Below, in pieces: positions 1-7,063 of a DNA stretch of 64,000 bases. The position numbers were made by a program, and so were the translations under genes. The stretch comes from Asanoa sp. WMMD1127. GTDB taxonomy: Bacteria; Actinomycetota; Actinomycetes; Mycobacteriales; Micromonosporaceae. The notes under the pieces were generated by a model. It was not told the origin of the DNA and did not search any database. It saw only the letters and a list, made by a program, of their open reading frames with translations. Within the stretch, counting starts at the first letter, position 1; each line of letters starts with the position of its first letter. The DNA is taken from NCBI RefSeq assembly GCF_029626225.1, contig NZ_JARUBP010000001.1, forward strand, positions 1,488,001 through 1,552,000. Direction: 5' to 3'.

Positions 1-2
1 AC

Positions 3-125
3 GTCGCGGTCCGCCGCTACGTCGAGGGCGTCGCCGACTCGGTCCGCGGCACGATCGACTGGTCGCTCGAGTCACCCCGGTATCCCCTGCCGACGATCGT
101 CGAGGACTGGGTCAGCCCCATGTAG
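3..125 (+). CDS. 3' end of an unidentified protein (partial)
   Basis: An open frame enters from the left edge and ends at TAG 123-125, giving the last 40 residues of a protein that finishes ...PTIVEDWVSPM. Codon third positions are G/C-rich as in the neighbouring genes, and a hairpin follows the stop within two bases, so this looks like a genuine gene end and not a chance frame. The tail is mixed acidic and hydrophobic with no signal or membrane segment. I do not recognise the family from this fragment. The IS481 element lies about 150 bases downstream, so it did not interrupt this gene. Confidence 0.55.
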   Translation, partial: VAVRRYVEGVADSVRGTIDWSLESPRYPLPTIVEDWVSPM

Positions 126-126
126 T

Positions 127-149
127 GGTGTCTTGAGAATCGAGACACC
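127..149 (+). terminator. hairpin after the partial gene
   Basis: GGTGTCT (127-133) pairs perfectly with AGACACC (143-149) around a 9-base loop, starting two bases after the stop codon of the partial gene. There is no T-run, which is common for actinobacterial terminators. A recombination or insertion scar is the alternative reading. Confidence 0.4.
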
Positions 150-246
150 TGCGGCATGCGATGTCTGGGTGACGGGGACAACACGACAGCTCCGTCCGTC
201 GACTCGTCCGCCGACAACATCGCAAACCTAGCGGCGTTCATGGAGA

Positions 247-1257
247 TCACGACATGCTTCGTGATTCGGCGATGTCTAGGTGTAGCTTCCAGGACCGTTG
301 TTGACGCGGCTGATGGGTGGCTTGCCTGCGAGCGCGGTGTGTGCGGTGGTGATTGTAGGTGTGTAGCCATGTGGGAAGGGCGTCGGCGCGGTCCTGGTTG
401 CTGGTGAAGGGCCGGGAGTAGATCCATTCGTCGGCCATGGTGCGGTTGAAGCGCTCGGCCTTGCCGTTGGTTTGGGGTCGGTAGGGCTTGGTGAAACGTG
501 CGGTGGCGCCGAGGTCGGTCAGGGCGTCGCGCCAGGCGTGGCCGCGGCGGTAGACGGGCGCGTTGTCGGTCATCACGCGTTGGATGCCGGTGATGCCCAG
601 GGCGGCGAAGTGGGCGGCGGCGTTTCGTAGGAACGCGGCGCAGGTGGTGCTTTTCTCGTCGGGGTGGATCTCGGCGTAGGCCAGGCGGGTGTGGTCGTCG
701 ATCGCGGCGTGGACGTATTCGTAGCCGACCCGGCCGCCGGCGTTGCGGTCGGCTTTGGCGCGTCGCTCCTGGCTGCTGCCGCGGCCGTGGACGCGCCAGC
801 CGCCGCTGTCGCGGAGCCGGCCGATCTTCTTGACGTCGACGTGGATCAGCTCGCCCGGGTGGGCGCGTTCGTAGCGGCGGATCAGCTGGCCGGTCGGGCG
901 GTCGAGCCAGGCCAGACGGTGCAGGCCGTGGCGGGTCAGGACCGCGTGCACGGTCGAGGTGGGCATGTTCAGCAGCGCGGCCAGCCGGTGTGGCCCGCGT
1001 TTGAGGGTGGTCCGCAGTTGGCAGACCCGTGCCTCCACTTCGGGAGGGGTCTTGGCGGGTATCCGATGGGCCACGCTGGGCCGGTCGAAGAGCCCGGCGT
1101 CGCCTTCCGCGCGCCATCGGGCCAGCCATTTGTAGCCGGTAGCGCGGGAGCACCCCAGTTCCTTGACCACGTGAGCGACGGGACGGCCCTCGACCACCAC
1201 GCGATGAATCAGTGTCCGCCTGCCGTGCACGGTCAGCCGGGCATTACGGTGGGCCAC
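247..1257 (-). pseudogene. IS481-family transposase, frameshifted near its 3' end
   Basis: A DDE transposase with an N-terminal helix-turn-helix (residues 1-70) and an rve-type catalytic core. The three acidic positions sit in HVDVKK, MTDNAP and NGKAERFN. Up to about residue 303 the frame is normal, but the last part runs out of the element to base 247. Adding one base near position 350 restores the usual family ending (...KPPISRVNN...SYT) and a TAG at 276-278, the first bases of the flanking CTAG duplication. So one base appears to be missing. The change lies after all catalytic residues, so the protein might keep some activity, but I treat it as decaying. A sequencing error is possible. Confidence 0.85.
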
Positions 1258-1423
1258 GAAGACCTCCGGTTTCAGGTATGAGCGTCAGCACCTCACACCT
1301 CGCCGGAGGTCTTCTCACATCTCAAGCCACCACGCCGTCAACAACGCTCATGGTCACTTGAGCTTGACCCGCTTTCCCGGACACCTGATCTGAGGCGAGA
1401 CTGTCGCCGAGGGAGGAGTTCGG

Positions 1424-1711
1424 ATGCCTGCACCACACCCGCCGGAGTTCCGTGAGCGTGCGGTCGAGTTGGCCCGGTTGAGGGAGCAGCCGATCGCGCA
1501 GGTCGCGAAAGGCTTGGGGATCTCCGAGTCGTGCCTGCGTAACTGGTTGGCCCAGGCTGACCGGGACGCCGGCAGGCGTGAGGGGTTGACCAGCGAGGAA
1601 CGCAAGGAGCTGGCCGCGCTGCGTAAGGAGAAGCGGCGTCTGGAGGTGGAGAACGAGATCCTGCGCCGGGCCGCGGCCTATTTCGCGCGGGAGAACGTCC
1701 TCCCAAAATGA
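1424..1711 (+). CDS. IS3-family transposase OrfA (DNA-binding)
   Basis: This 95-residue protein has the helix-turn-helix of IS3 OrfA proteins (residues 6-45, with the element GLGISESCLRNWLAQ) followed by a leucine-zipper-like helix (residues 60-88, KEKRRLEVENEILRRA) that lets OrfA and OrfAB oligomerise. It recognises the element ends. A ribosome site GGGAGGAG precedes ATG 1424. The stop overlaps the orfB start as ATGA, and the run AAAA at 1705-1708 is a plausible minus-one slippage site for making the OrfAB fusion that catalyses transposition. Confidence 0.9.
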   Translation: MPAPHPPEFRERAVELARLREQPIAQVAKGLGISESCLRNWLAQADRDAGRREGLTSEERKELAALRKEKRRLEVENEILRRAAAYFARENVLPK

Positions 1712-2592
1712 TCTACCCGGTCGTCGTAGAGCTCACCGCCGACGGCATACCGGTGGCGGTGTGCTGCCGGGTGCTGGGCGTGTCGAGGGCCGGGTTCCAC
1801 CACTGGCGCCGGCGTGGGCCCAGCCGGCGGGCGATGGCCGATGAGGCGCTCACCCGCACGATCCGCGAGATCCATCAGATGTCCCGCGGTAGCTACGGCG
1901 CGCCGCGGGTCCATGCCGAGCTGCGCCTGGCGGCCGGGGTCCGATGCGGCCGTAAACGGGTCGCTCGGCTGATGCGCGCCGACGGCCTCGAAGGGGTGTA
2001 TCGGCGGCGGCGAAGGGGTTGCACCGTCAGGGATCCGGCCGCCACACCCTCAGCGGATCTGGTCAACCGCCGGTTCGTCGCCAACCGTCCAGACGCGCTG
2101 TGGGTCACCGACATCACCCAACACCGCACCGGGCAGGGCTGGGTCTACTGCGCGGTCGTCCTGGACGTGTTCGCCCGCCGGGTCGTGGGCTGGTCGATCG
2201 CCGACCACCTACGCACGGAGCTGGTCGTCGACGCCCTGGACATGGCCCGCTGGCGCCGCCGACCGGTGGCCGGACAGACCGTGGTCCACTCCGACCACGG
2301 CACCCAATACACCAGTTGGGCGTTCGGGCACCGGCTACGCACGGCCGGGCTGCTCGGCTCGATGGGCTCGATCGGTGACTGCTACGACAACAGCCTGGTC
2401 GAATCGTTCTTCGGCTCCATGCAGCTCGAGCTCCTCGACCGCCAACCTTGGGGCAACCGTCAGGAGCTGGCCAACGCCATCTTCGAGTGGATCGAGGCCT
2501 GGTACAACCCACGCCGACGGCACTCGGCCCTTGGCAACCTGTCCCCGATCGACTACGAACGACACCACACCGATCTAGCCACCGCGGCGTGA
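1708..2592 (+). CDS. IS3-family transposase OrfB (DDE catalytic part)
   Basis: This 294-residue protein has an HTH_21-like N-terminal part (residues 40-95) and an integrase core. The DDE residues are visible in WVTDIT, HSDHGTQY and DNSLVESFF, with the K/R-containing tail NPRRRHSALGNLSP typical of the family. It cuts and joins the inverted repeats, most likely as an OrfAB fusion made by frameshifting. Its ATG overlaps the stop of orfA. Length and motifs are complete, so it should be active. Confidence 0.93.
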   Translation: MIYPVVVELTADGIPVAVCCRVLGVSRAGFHHWRRRGPSRRAMADEALTRTIREIHQMSRGSYGAPRVHAELRLAAGVRCGRKRVARLMRADGLEGVYRRRRRGCTVRDPAATPSADLVNRRFVANRPDALWVTDITQHRTGQGWVYCAVVLDVFARRVVGWSIADHLRTELVVDALDMARWRRRPVAGQTVVHSDHGTQYTSWAFGHRLRTAGLLGSMGSIGDCYDNSLVESFFGSMQLELLDRQPWGNRQELANAIFEWIEAWYNPRRRHSALGNLSPIDYERHHTDLATAA

Positions 2593-2644
2593 TCACCACA
2601 CCAGAAGTGTCCGGGAAACCGGGTCAAGCTCACACTACACCTAG

Positions 2645-2966
2645 GGCCCGTTCGGGGGCCGTGTTCGCCGGATCGGATCGTCCCGACGCCGCCCCCGTTG
2701 ATCGTGTGTACGGAGTCTGGTCCGGGAGTGGCGTGCCGCATGATCGTGTGAACGTCGTCTGGGAGACACGCCGTGAGCGGTCCAGGTGAGATGCACAGGA
2801 TCATGGCCGGTCGCCGTCGGTCACCTGATGCGCCGCACTGGATCAAGTTGTCCCCGCTGTTTCGGCGGCTTGGCGAGCCGACCAGGAAATGGCCTGAGCC
2901 GCGCAACGGACGCCGACCAGATCCTCGACTCCATCTACGCACGGATCCACGACTCGCGATGAAGTG
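2645..2966. other. intergenic stretch, no confident gene
   Basis: About 320 bases between the IS481 right end and the mqnP stop. Open frames here lack coding character or a ribosome site. It contains an imperfect direct repeat of about 21 bases (2700-2720 and 2742-2762, both starting GATCGTGTG) spaced 42 bases apart. A short plus-strand frame ending near 2960 reads ...ADQILDSIYARIHDSR and could be the tail of a lost gene, but it has no recognisable start. Confidence 0.4.
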
Positions 2967-3866
2967 CTAGCCCCGCAGACCCTGCAGCGTGACGAGGTCG
3001 AGCAGGGCGAAGGCGAACAGGACGATGCCGATCACGCCGTTGGCGGTGAAGAAGGCGCGGTTGACCCGCGACAGGTCGGACGGCTTGACGATGGCGTGCT
3101 CGTAGACCAGCACCGCCGCGGTGATCGCTACGCCGGCCAGCCAGAGCCAGCCCAGGTCGGCGAGGAAGCCGAACCAGATGTAGAAGGCGACCGTCACCAC
3201 GTGCGTGACCGCGGAGATGACCAGCGCGCCGCGTACGCCGTGGCGGACCGGCACCGAGCCGATGCCGATGCGGCGGTCGGCCTCGAGGTCCTGCACCGCG
3301 TAGATGCAGTCGAAGCCGCCGATCCAGGTGCCCACCGCGACGCCGAGCACGAACGCCGGCCAGGACCATTCGCCGGTCACGCCGATCCACGCGCCGACCG
3401 GGGCCACCGCCTGGGCCGCGGCCAGGAACAGCTGCGGGTAGTTGGTGAACCGCTTCGCGTAGGAGTAGATGACCAGCAGGAACAGCGCCACCGGCGAGAG
3501 CACCAGGCAGAGCGGGTTGAGCGCGGCCGCGGTGCCCTCGAAGACGGCCAGCGAGATCAACAGGCCGATCCAGGCGGTACGCAGGGAGACCGCGCCGGTG
3601 ATGAGCTCGCGGTTCGCCGTGCGCGGGTTCTGCGCGTCGATTCGCCGGTCGATGATCCGGTTGGCGGCCATGGCGACCGTCCGAGCCGCCACCATCGCGA
3701 TGGTGATCAGCGCCAGCGTGTCCCACTGGACGTGGCCGCCGTCGAGCCGCATCGCGGCCAGCGCGGCGACGTAGGCGAACGGCAAGGCGAAGATCGAGTG
3801 CTCGATCATCACCAGCCGCATGAAGGCCCGGACCCGGTTGGGGGCCGGCGCCGTCACGGCGACCAT
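2967..3866 (-). CDS. mqnP: UbiA-family prenyltransferase of menaquinone synthesis
   Basis: A 299-residue polytopic membrane protein of the UbiA superfamily. It transfers a polyprenyl chain from its diphosphate onto an aromatic acid. The first Asp-rich motif is NRIIDRRIDAQNPRT (around residue 72), and a second polar loop DLEADRRIG lies near residue 193; both bind prenyl diphosphate through Mg2+. About eight hydrophobic segments span the protein. I chose the ATG at 3866, which overlaps the stop of the upstream decarboxylase by one base (TGATG), so the two are translationally coupled. Pairing with a UbiD decarboxylase points to menaquinone made through the futalosine branch (MqnP) and not ubiquinone, which actinobacteria lack. 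Confidence 0.9.
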   Translation of the reverse strand: MVAVTAPAPNRVRAFMRLVMIEHSIFALPFAYVAALAAMRLDGGHVQWDTLALITIAMVAARTVAMAANRIIDRRIDAQNPRTANRELITGAVSLRTAWIGLLISLAVFEGTAAALNPLCLVLSPVALFLLVIYSYAKRFTNYPQLFLAAAQAVAPVGAWIGVTGEWSWPAFVLGVAVGTWIGGFDCIYAVQDLEADRRIGIGSVPVRHGVRGALVISAVTHVVTVAFYIWFGFLADLGWLWLAGVAITAAVLVYEHAIVKPSDLSRVNRAFFTANGVIGIVLFAFALLDLVTLQGLRG

Positions 3867-5323
3867 CAGATGCCGTACTCCTTCCACCGCTTGTCGACCA
3901 GGGCCGTGATCTCCGGCGACATGGTCATCTCGTCCGGCCAGCCGCGGGTGTAGCCCTCGGTCGGCAGCTTGCGGGTGGCGTCGACACCGGCCTTGCCACC
4001 CCAGAACTGCTGGTAGGACGCGTGGTCCAGGTGGTCGACCGGGCCCTGCGTGAGCAGCAGGTCGTGCGTGTAGTCGACGTTGCCGAACGCGCGGAACGCC
4101 ACCTCGGCGTAGTCGTGCACGTCGCAGTCGTCGTCGACCACCACGATCAGCTTGGACAGCGACAGCAGGTGGGCGCCCCAGACCGCGCTCATCACCTTCT
4201 GGGCGTGCTTCGGGTAGCGCTTGCGGATCGAGACGATCACGCAGTTGTGGAACACGCCGGCCGAGGGCAGGTCGTAGTCGACGATGTCCGGGATCAGCAG
4301 CCGGAGCAGCGGCAGGAAGATCCGCTCGGTGGCCTTGCCGAGACCGTGGTCCTCCTGCGGCGGCTTGGACGTGATGATCGAGTGGTAGACGGGGTCGCGC
4401 TGGGTCGTGACGCACTCGACGTGCATGACCGGGAACGGCTCGACCGGGGTGTAGAAGCCGGTGTGGTCGCCGAACGGGCCCTCGGGCAGCCGCTCGCCGG
4501 GCTCGATGTAGCCCTCCAGCACGATCTGTGCCTGGGCGGGCACCTGCAACGGCACGGTCAGACAGTCGACCATCTCGACCCGCTCGCCGCGGAGGAAGCC
4601 CGCGAACAGGTATTCGTCGATGTCGCCGGGCAGCGGCGCGCTGGCCGCGTAGCTGACCACCGGGTCGGCGCCGATCGCGATCGCCACTGGGAGCCGCTCA
4701 CCGCGCCGCTCGGCCACCGCGTGGTGCGCCGTGGAGTCCTTGTGGATCTGCCAGTGCATCCCCAGGGTGTTGTGCGAGTGCTGCTGGAGGCGATAGAGGC
4801 CGAGGTTGCGCTTGCCGGTTTCTGGGTGCTTGGTGTGGGTGAGCCCGAAGTTGTGGTAGATCCCGCCGTCCTCGGGCCAGACCTGCAGCCCCGGCAGCCG
4901 GTTGAGGTCGACGTCGTTGCCCTTGTAGACCACCTGCTGGCAGGGCGCGGTCCGGACCTTCTTCGGAGGCACGGACTTGAGCTGCATGACCTTGCCGAGC
5001 CCGTCGCGGATGCCCGACCAGCCGACGGGCAGCTCCGGCTTGACCATGGCGCCGATCCGGTCGCCGATCTCGTCGAGGCGCTCGACGCCGAGGGCCATCG
5101 CGGTGCGCCGCTCGGTGCCGAACAGGTTGATCGCCACCGGCATCTCGCCCCGGGTCGGCCGCTCGAACAGCAACGCGGGTCCACCGGCGCGGACGGTCCG
5201 GGTCACCACCTCGCTGATCTCCAGCGTCGGATCGACCGGCACTCCGACACGCCGCAGCTCACCGGCGCTCTCGAGGGCGGCGATGAAGTCCTTCAGGTCC
5301 GGGTACGGGAAGGCGCGGGCCAT
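3866..5323 (-). CDS. mqnL: UbiD-family decarboxylase of menaquinone synthesis
   Basis: A 485-residue UbiD-type decarboxylase, full length for the family. It removes the ring carboxyl of the prenylated naphthoate intermediate with prenylated FMN as cofactor. Family landmarks include YHNFGLTHTKHPETGKRN (near residue 156), which contributes to cofactor and metal binding, and the acidic catalytic segment LPEGPFGDHTGFY (near 280). The C-terminal part (PVDHLDHASYQQFWGGKAGVD) is typical of menaquinone decarboxylases. It lies directly upstream of and overlaps mqnP, forming a two-gene operon. No strong Shine-Dalgarno sequence is evident before ATG 5323. Confidence 0.9.
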   Translation of the reverse strand: MARAFPYPDLKDFIAALESAGELRRVGVPVDPTLEISEVVTRTVRAGGPALLFERPTRGEMPVAINLFGTERRTAMALGVERLDEIGDRIGAMVKPELPVGWSGIRDGLGKVMQLKSVPPKKVRTAPCQQVVYKGNDVDLNRLPGLQVWPEDGGIYHNFGLTHTKHPETGKRNLGLYRLQQHSHNTLGMHWQIHKDSTAHHAVAERRGERLPVAIAIGADPVVSYAASAPLPGDIDEYLFAGFLRGERVEMVDCLTVPLQVPAQAQIVLEGYIEPGERLPEGPFGDHTGFYTPVEPFPVMHVECVTTQRDPVYHSIITSKPPQEDHGLGKATERIFLPLLRLLIPDIVDYDLPSAGVFHNCVIVSIRKRYPKHAQKVMSAVWGAHLLSLSKLIVVVDDDCDVHDYAEVAFRAFGNVDYTHDLLLTQGPVDHLDHASYQQFWGGKAGVDATRKLPTEGYTRGWPDEMTMSPEITALVDKRWKEYGI

Positions 5324-5372
5324 AAGTAGCAGTCTCGCCTATGGCCTGGGTCGCACCTTCCCGGCCCCCGGT

Positions 5373-6491
5373 TCAGAAGGTCAGGTCGGCGGCCGAGGCC
5401 GGCAGCCCGGCGGCGGAACCGACGTGGATCTCCTGGGCGAAGACGCCGTCGGGCGGGGTGAACCGCTTGGTCACGGCGCCGTGGAGGTCGACGACCTGGA
5501 GTGCGCCGGACCCGTCGTACGTGTGGATCAGCAGGTGTTCCTCGCCGACCCAACTGACGATCCGGCCGGCGCCGGGCACGGTGAACCGCGCGCGCTCCGC
5601 GCCCGACTCGGGGTCGACGACCACGACCGAGAACGGCGACTCACCGCCGCCCGGCCCACTCAGCGCCAGCTGCCCTCCGGCGGAGAAGGCGGGCGCTTCG
5701 CCGAGCGTGGCGTCGGGCACCGGAAGGCTGCGCCGCACTGTGCCGTCGAGGTTGTAGAAGCGCACCTCGGTCGCCTGGAACGGGCTGCCCTCGGTTTCAT
5801 GGCCACCCAGGGTGATCGCGAAGCCGGCACTGTCGGGCGTCCACCGCGGCCGGATGTCACCTTGGCGGAAGTCGGGCAACGGCACGAAGGTGGCCTTGAG
5901 GGTCTCCGCGTCCACGACGACCAGCCCGACGTCGTCGTTGGGCAGCCGGAACGCGATCCGCCGGCCGTCCGGCGACCACACGCCGTCGCCGGCGTTACCG
6001 GGGAACCACGGGATCTGCTTGTCGTCGATCCACCTGACGTCGCCACCCGCCTGGTCCATGATGCCGACTCGGGTGGGATGCGCCGCGCTGTTGTCACCGA
6101 CCCCGACCAGCAGCCGGTCGCCGTCCGGTGCGGGCGTGACGGACCGGTAGTCGACCCGCTCGTACCTGCCGGTCTCCCGGTCGAGCAGCAGCGAGTAGTC
6201 GAACGCCGGGCTGCCGTCTTCGACCGCGAGGTCGCGGATGCTGCTGTAGACGGTGACCACCGACCGGCCCGGCCCGCCGGCCACCGGCGTGCCACCGCCC
6301 TGTTGGCCGACGAGGGCGACCCCGCCGGCCAGTGCGGCGCACACGGCCAGACCGACCCCGCGAGCGAGCCGGGCCCGCCGTTGCCGCCGGGCGCGGGACA
6401 ACGCGGTGCGGGCCAGCCCGGCCGGTGGCGGACCGTCGTCGGCGAGCTGCTCGAACGTCTGGCGCAGAGCGCCGGTGAGGCGATCGCTCAT
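5373..6491 (-). CDS. membrane-anchored TolB/WD40-like protein paired with a sigma factor
   Basis: A 372-residue protein. Residues 1-30 are a cytoplasmic stretch (DRLTGALRQTFEQLADDGPPPAG), residues 38-58 a single membrane segment after an Arg-rich stop-transfer (RARRQRRARLARG), and the rest a beta-propeller-like domain with repeats such as WSPDGRRIAF and WTPDSAGFAI. It should face the outside. The ATG at 6491 overlaps the sigma gene stop as ATGA, so the two are co-translated. That places it where an anti-sigma factor or sensor is expected, but no zinc-binding anti-sigma motif is present. A role as the sensor or regulator of the SigE-family factor is inferred from context alone. Confidence 0.75.
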   Translation of the reverse strand: MSDRLTGALRQTFEQLADDGPPPAGLARTALSRARRQRRARLARGVGLAVCAALAGGVALVGQQGGGTPVAGGPGRSVVTVYSSIRDLAVEDGSPAFDYSLLLDRETGRYERVDYRSVTPAPDGDRLLVGVGDNSAAHPTRVGIMDQAGGDVRWIDDKQIPWFPGNAGDGVWSPDGRRIAFRLPNDDVGLVVVDAETLKATFVPLPDFRQGDIRPRWTPDSAGFAITLGGHETEGSPFQATEVRFYNLDGTVRRSLPVPDATLGEAPAFSAGGQLALSGPGGGESPFSVVVVDPESGAERARFTVPGAGRIVSWVGEEHLLIHTYDGSGALQVVDLHGAVTKRFTPPDGVFAQEIHVGSAAGLPASAADLTF

Positions 6492-7009
6492 CGCGACGCG
6501 TCCTCCTTCGCATCGAACTGAAGTTCGGGGGCGAGCTGGCGCAACCGGGCGAGCGCGCGGGCAGCCTGGCTGCGCACGGTCGACTCGGCGCACCCGAGGA
6601 TCCCGGCGATCTCGTCGTCCGGGCGGTCCTCGAAGTAGCGCAACACCAGCACCGCGCGGTGTTTGGGCGCCAACCGCGTCAGCGCGTGCCGCAGTGCGAG
6701 GTGGAGGTCGACGGTCGCCGTCGCGTCGCCGGTGACGGCGGTCTCCGGCACCGCGGCGGTGGACACCTCCGGTCGGCGGCGCAGGCTGCGCCACCAGCTG
6801 GTCCGCTGGCGGTAGAGCGCGGTGCGCAGATAGGCCTCGGGCGCGCCGGACCGGATCCGCGGCCAGTGCTTCGCGCCCCGGATCAGCACGATCTGCAACA
6901 GGTCCTCGGCCTGCTGCCGATGCCCGGTCAACGCGAGCGCGGTGCGAAACAACGCATGCGACCGCGCCGCCACGAAATCGCTGAACTCCGCCTCGAGATC
7001 AGCGTCCAT
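6488..7009 (-). CDS. SigE-family ECF RNA polymerase sigma factor
   Basis: A 173-residue ECF sigma factor. Region 2 covers roughly residues 8-70 (FSDFVAARSHALFRTALALTG; DLLQIVLIR) and region 4 roughly residues 105-160, with the DNA-reading helix GILGCAESTVRSQAARAL. These features match the actinobacterial SigE (SigE-like ECF) family. It directs polymerase to a small stress regulon. A ribosome site GAGGGACGAGC precedes ATG 7009. The next gene overlaps it by four bases and encodes a membrane WD40-like protein, a common arrangement in Micromonosporaceae and Streptomyces. Confidence 0.9.
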   Translation of the reverse strand: MDADLEAEFSDFVAARSHALFRTALALTGHRQQAEDLLQIVLIRGAKHWPRIRSGAPEAYLRTALYRQRTSWWRSLRRRPEVSTAAVPETAVTGDATATVDLHLALRHALTRLAPKHRAVLVLRYFEDRPDDEIAGILGCAESTVRSQAARALARLRQLAPELQFDAKEDASR

Positions 7010-7063
7010 GCTCGTCCCTCATACCCCTGACAACGCCGGGATCGCCCCGGCTGCTGCTTGGCG

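Larger units (their letters stand above)
1359..2632 (+). mobile_element. IS3-family insertion sequence, intact
   Basis: The terminal inverted repeats are 26 bp (1359-1384 and 2607-2632) and match at 25 positions; they begin TGAGCTTGACCC and end with the complement, so the element has the TG...CA ends of IS3. The flanking bases CACT (1355-1358 and 2633-2636) are a 4-bp target duplication, pointing to the IS407 branch. Inside are two overlapping reading frames, orfA and orfB, filling almost the whole 1274 bp. The near-perfect ends, clean duplication and intact frames suggest a recent arrival. It landed inside the right terminal repeat of the IS481 element. Confidence 0.92.
280..2640. mobile_element. 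IS481-family element interrupted by an IS3-family element
   Basis: The left end (from 280) and the right end (to 2640, read on the other strand) both begin GTGTAG and carry the same inner block GTTGTTGACG, with a partly matched stretch between. Both ends abut CTAG (276-279 and 2641-2644), the NCTAGN-type target that IS481-family elements duplicate. The right repeat is split: an IS3 element with its 4-bp duplication sits between bases 1358 and 2637. Removing it leaves a 1083-bp element, the normal size for the family. A 9-bp inverted repeat (1261-1269 and 1303-1311) lies just upstream of the transposase start. Confidence 0.8.

Noticed and set aside
17-1281. Long open frames opposite and beside the IS481 transposase (17-1153 minus, 664-1281 plus)
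   Set aside because: They are Arg/Pro- or Val/Ala-rich shadows of the transposase in other frames, with no family motifs or ribosome sites.
2964-5329. Plus-strand frames opposite mqnP and mqnL (2964-3953, 4022-5329)
   Set aside because: Antisense shadows created by GC-rich codon use; composition is dominated by Asp, Arg, Gln and His and no domain is visible.
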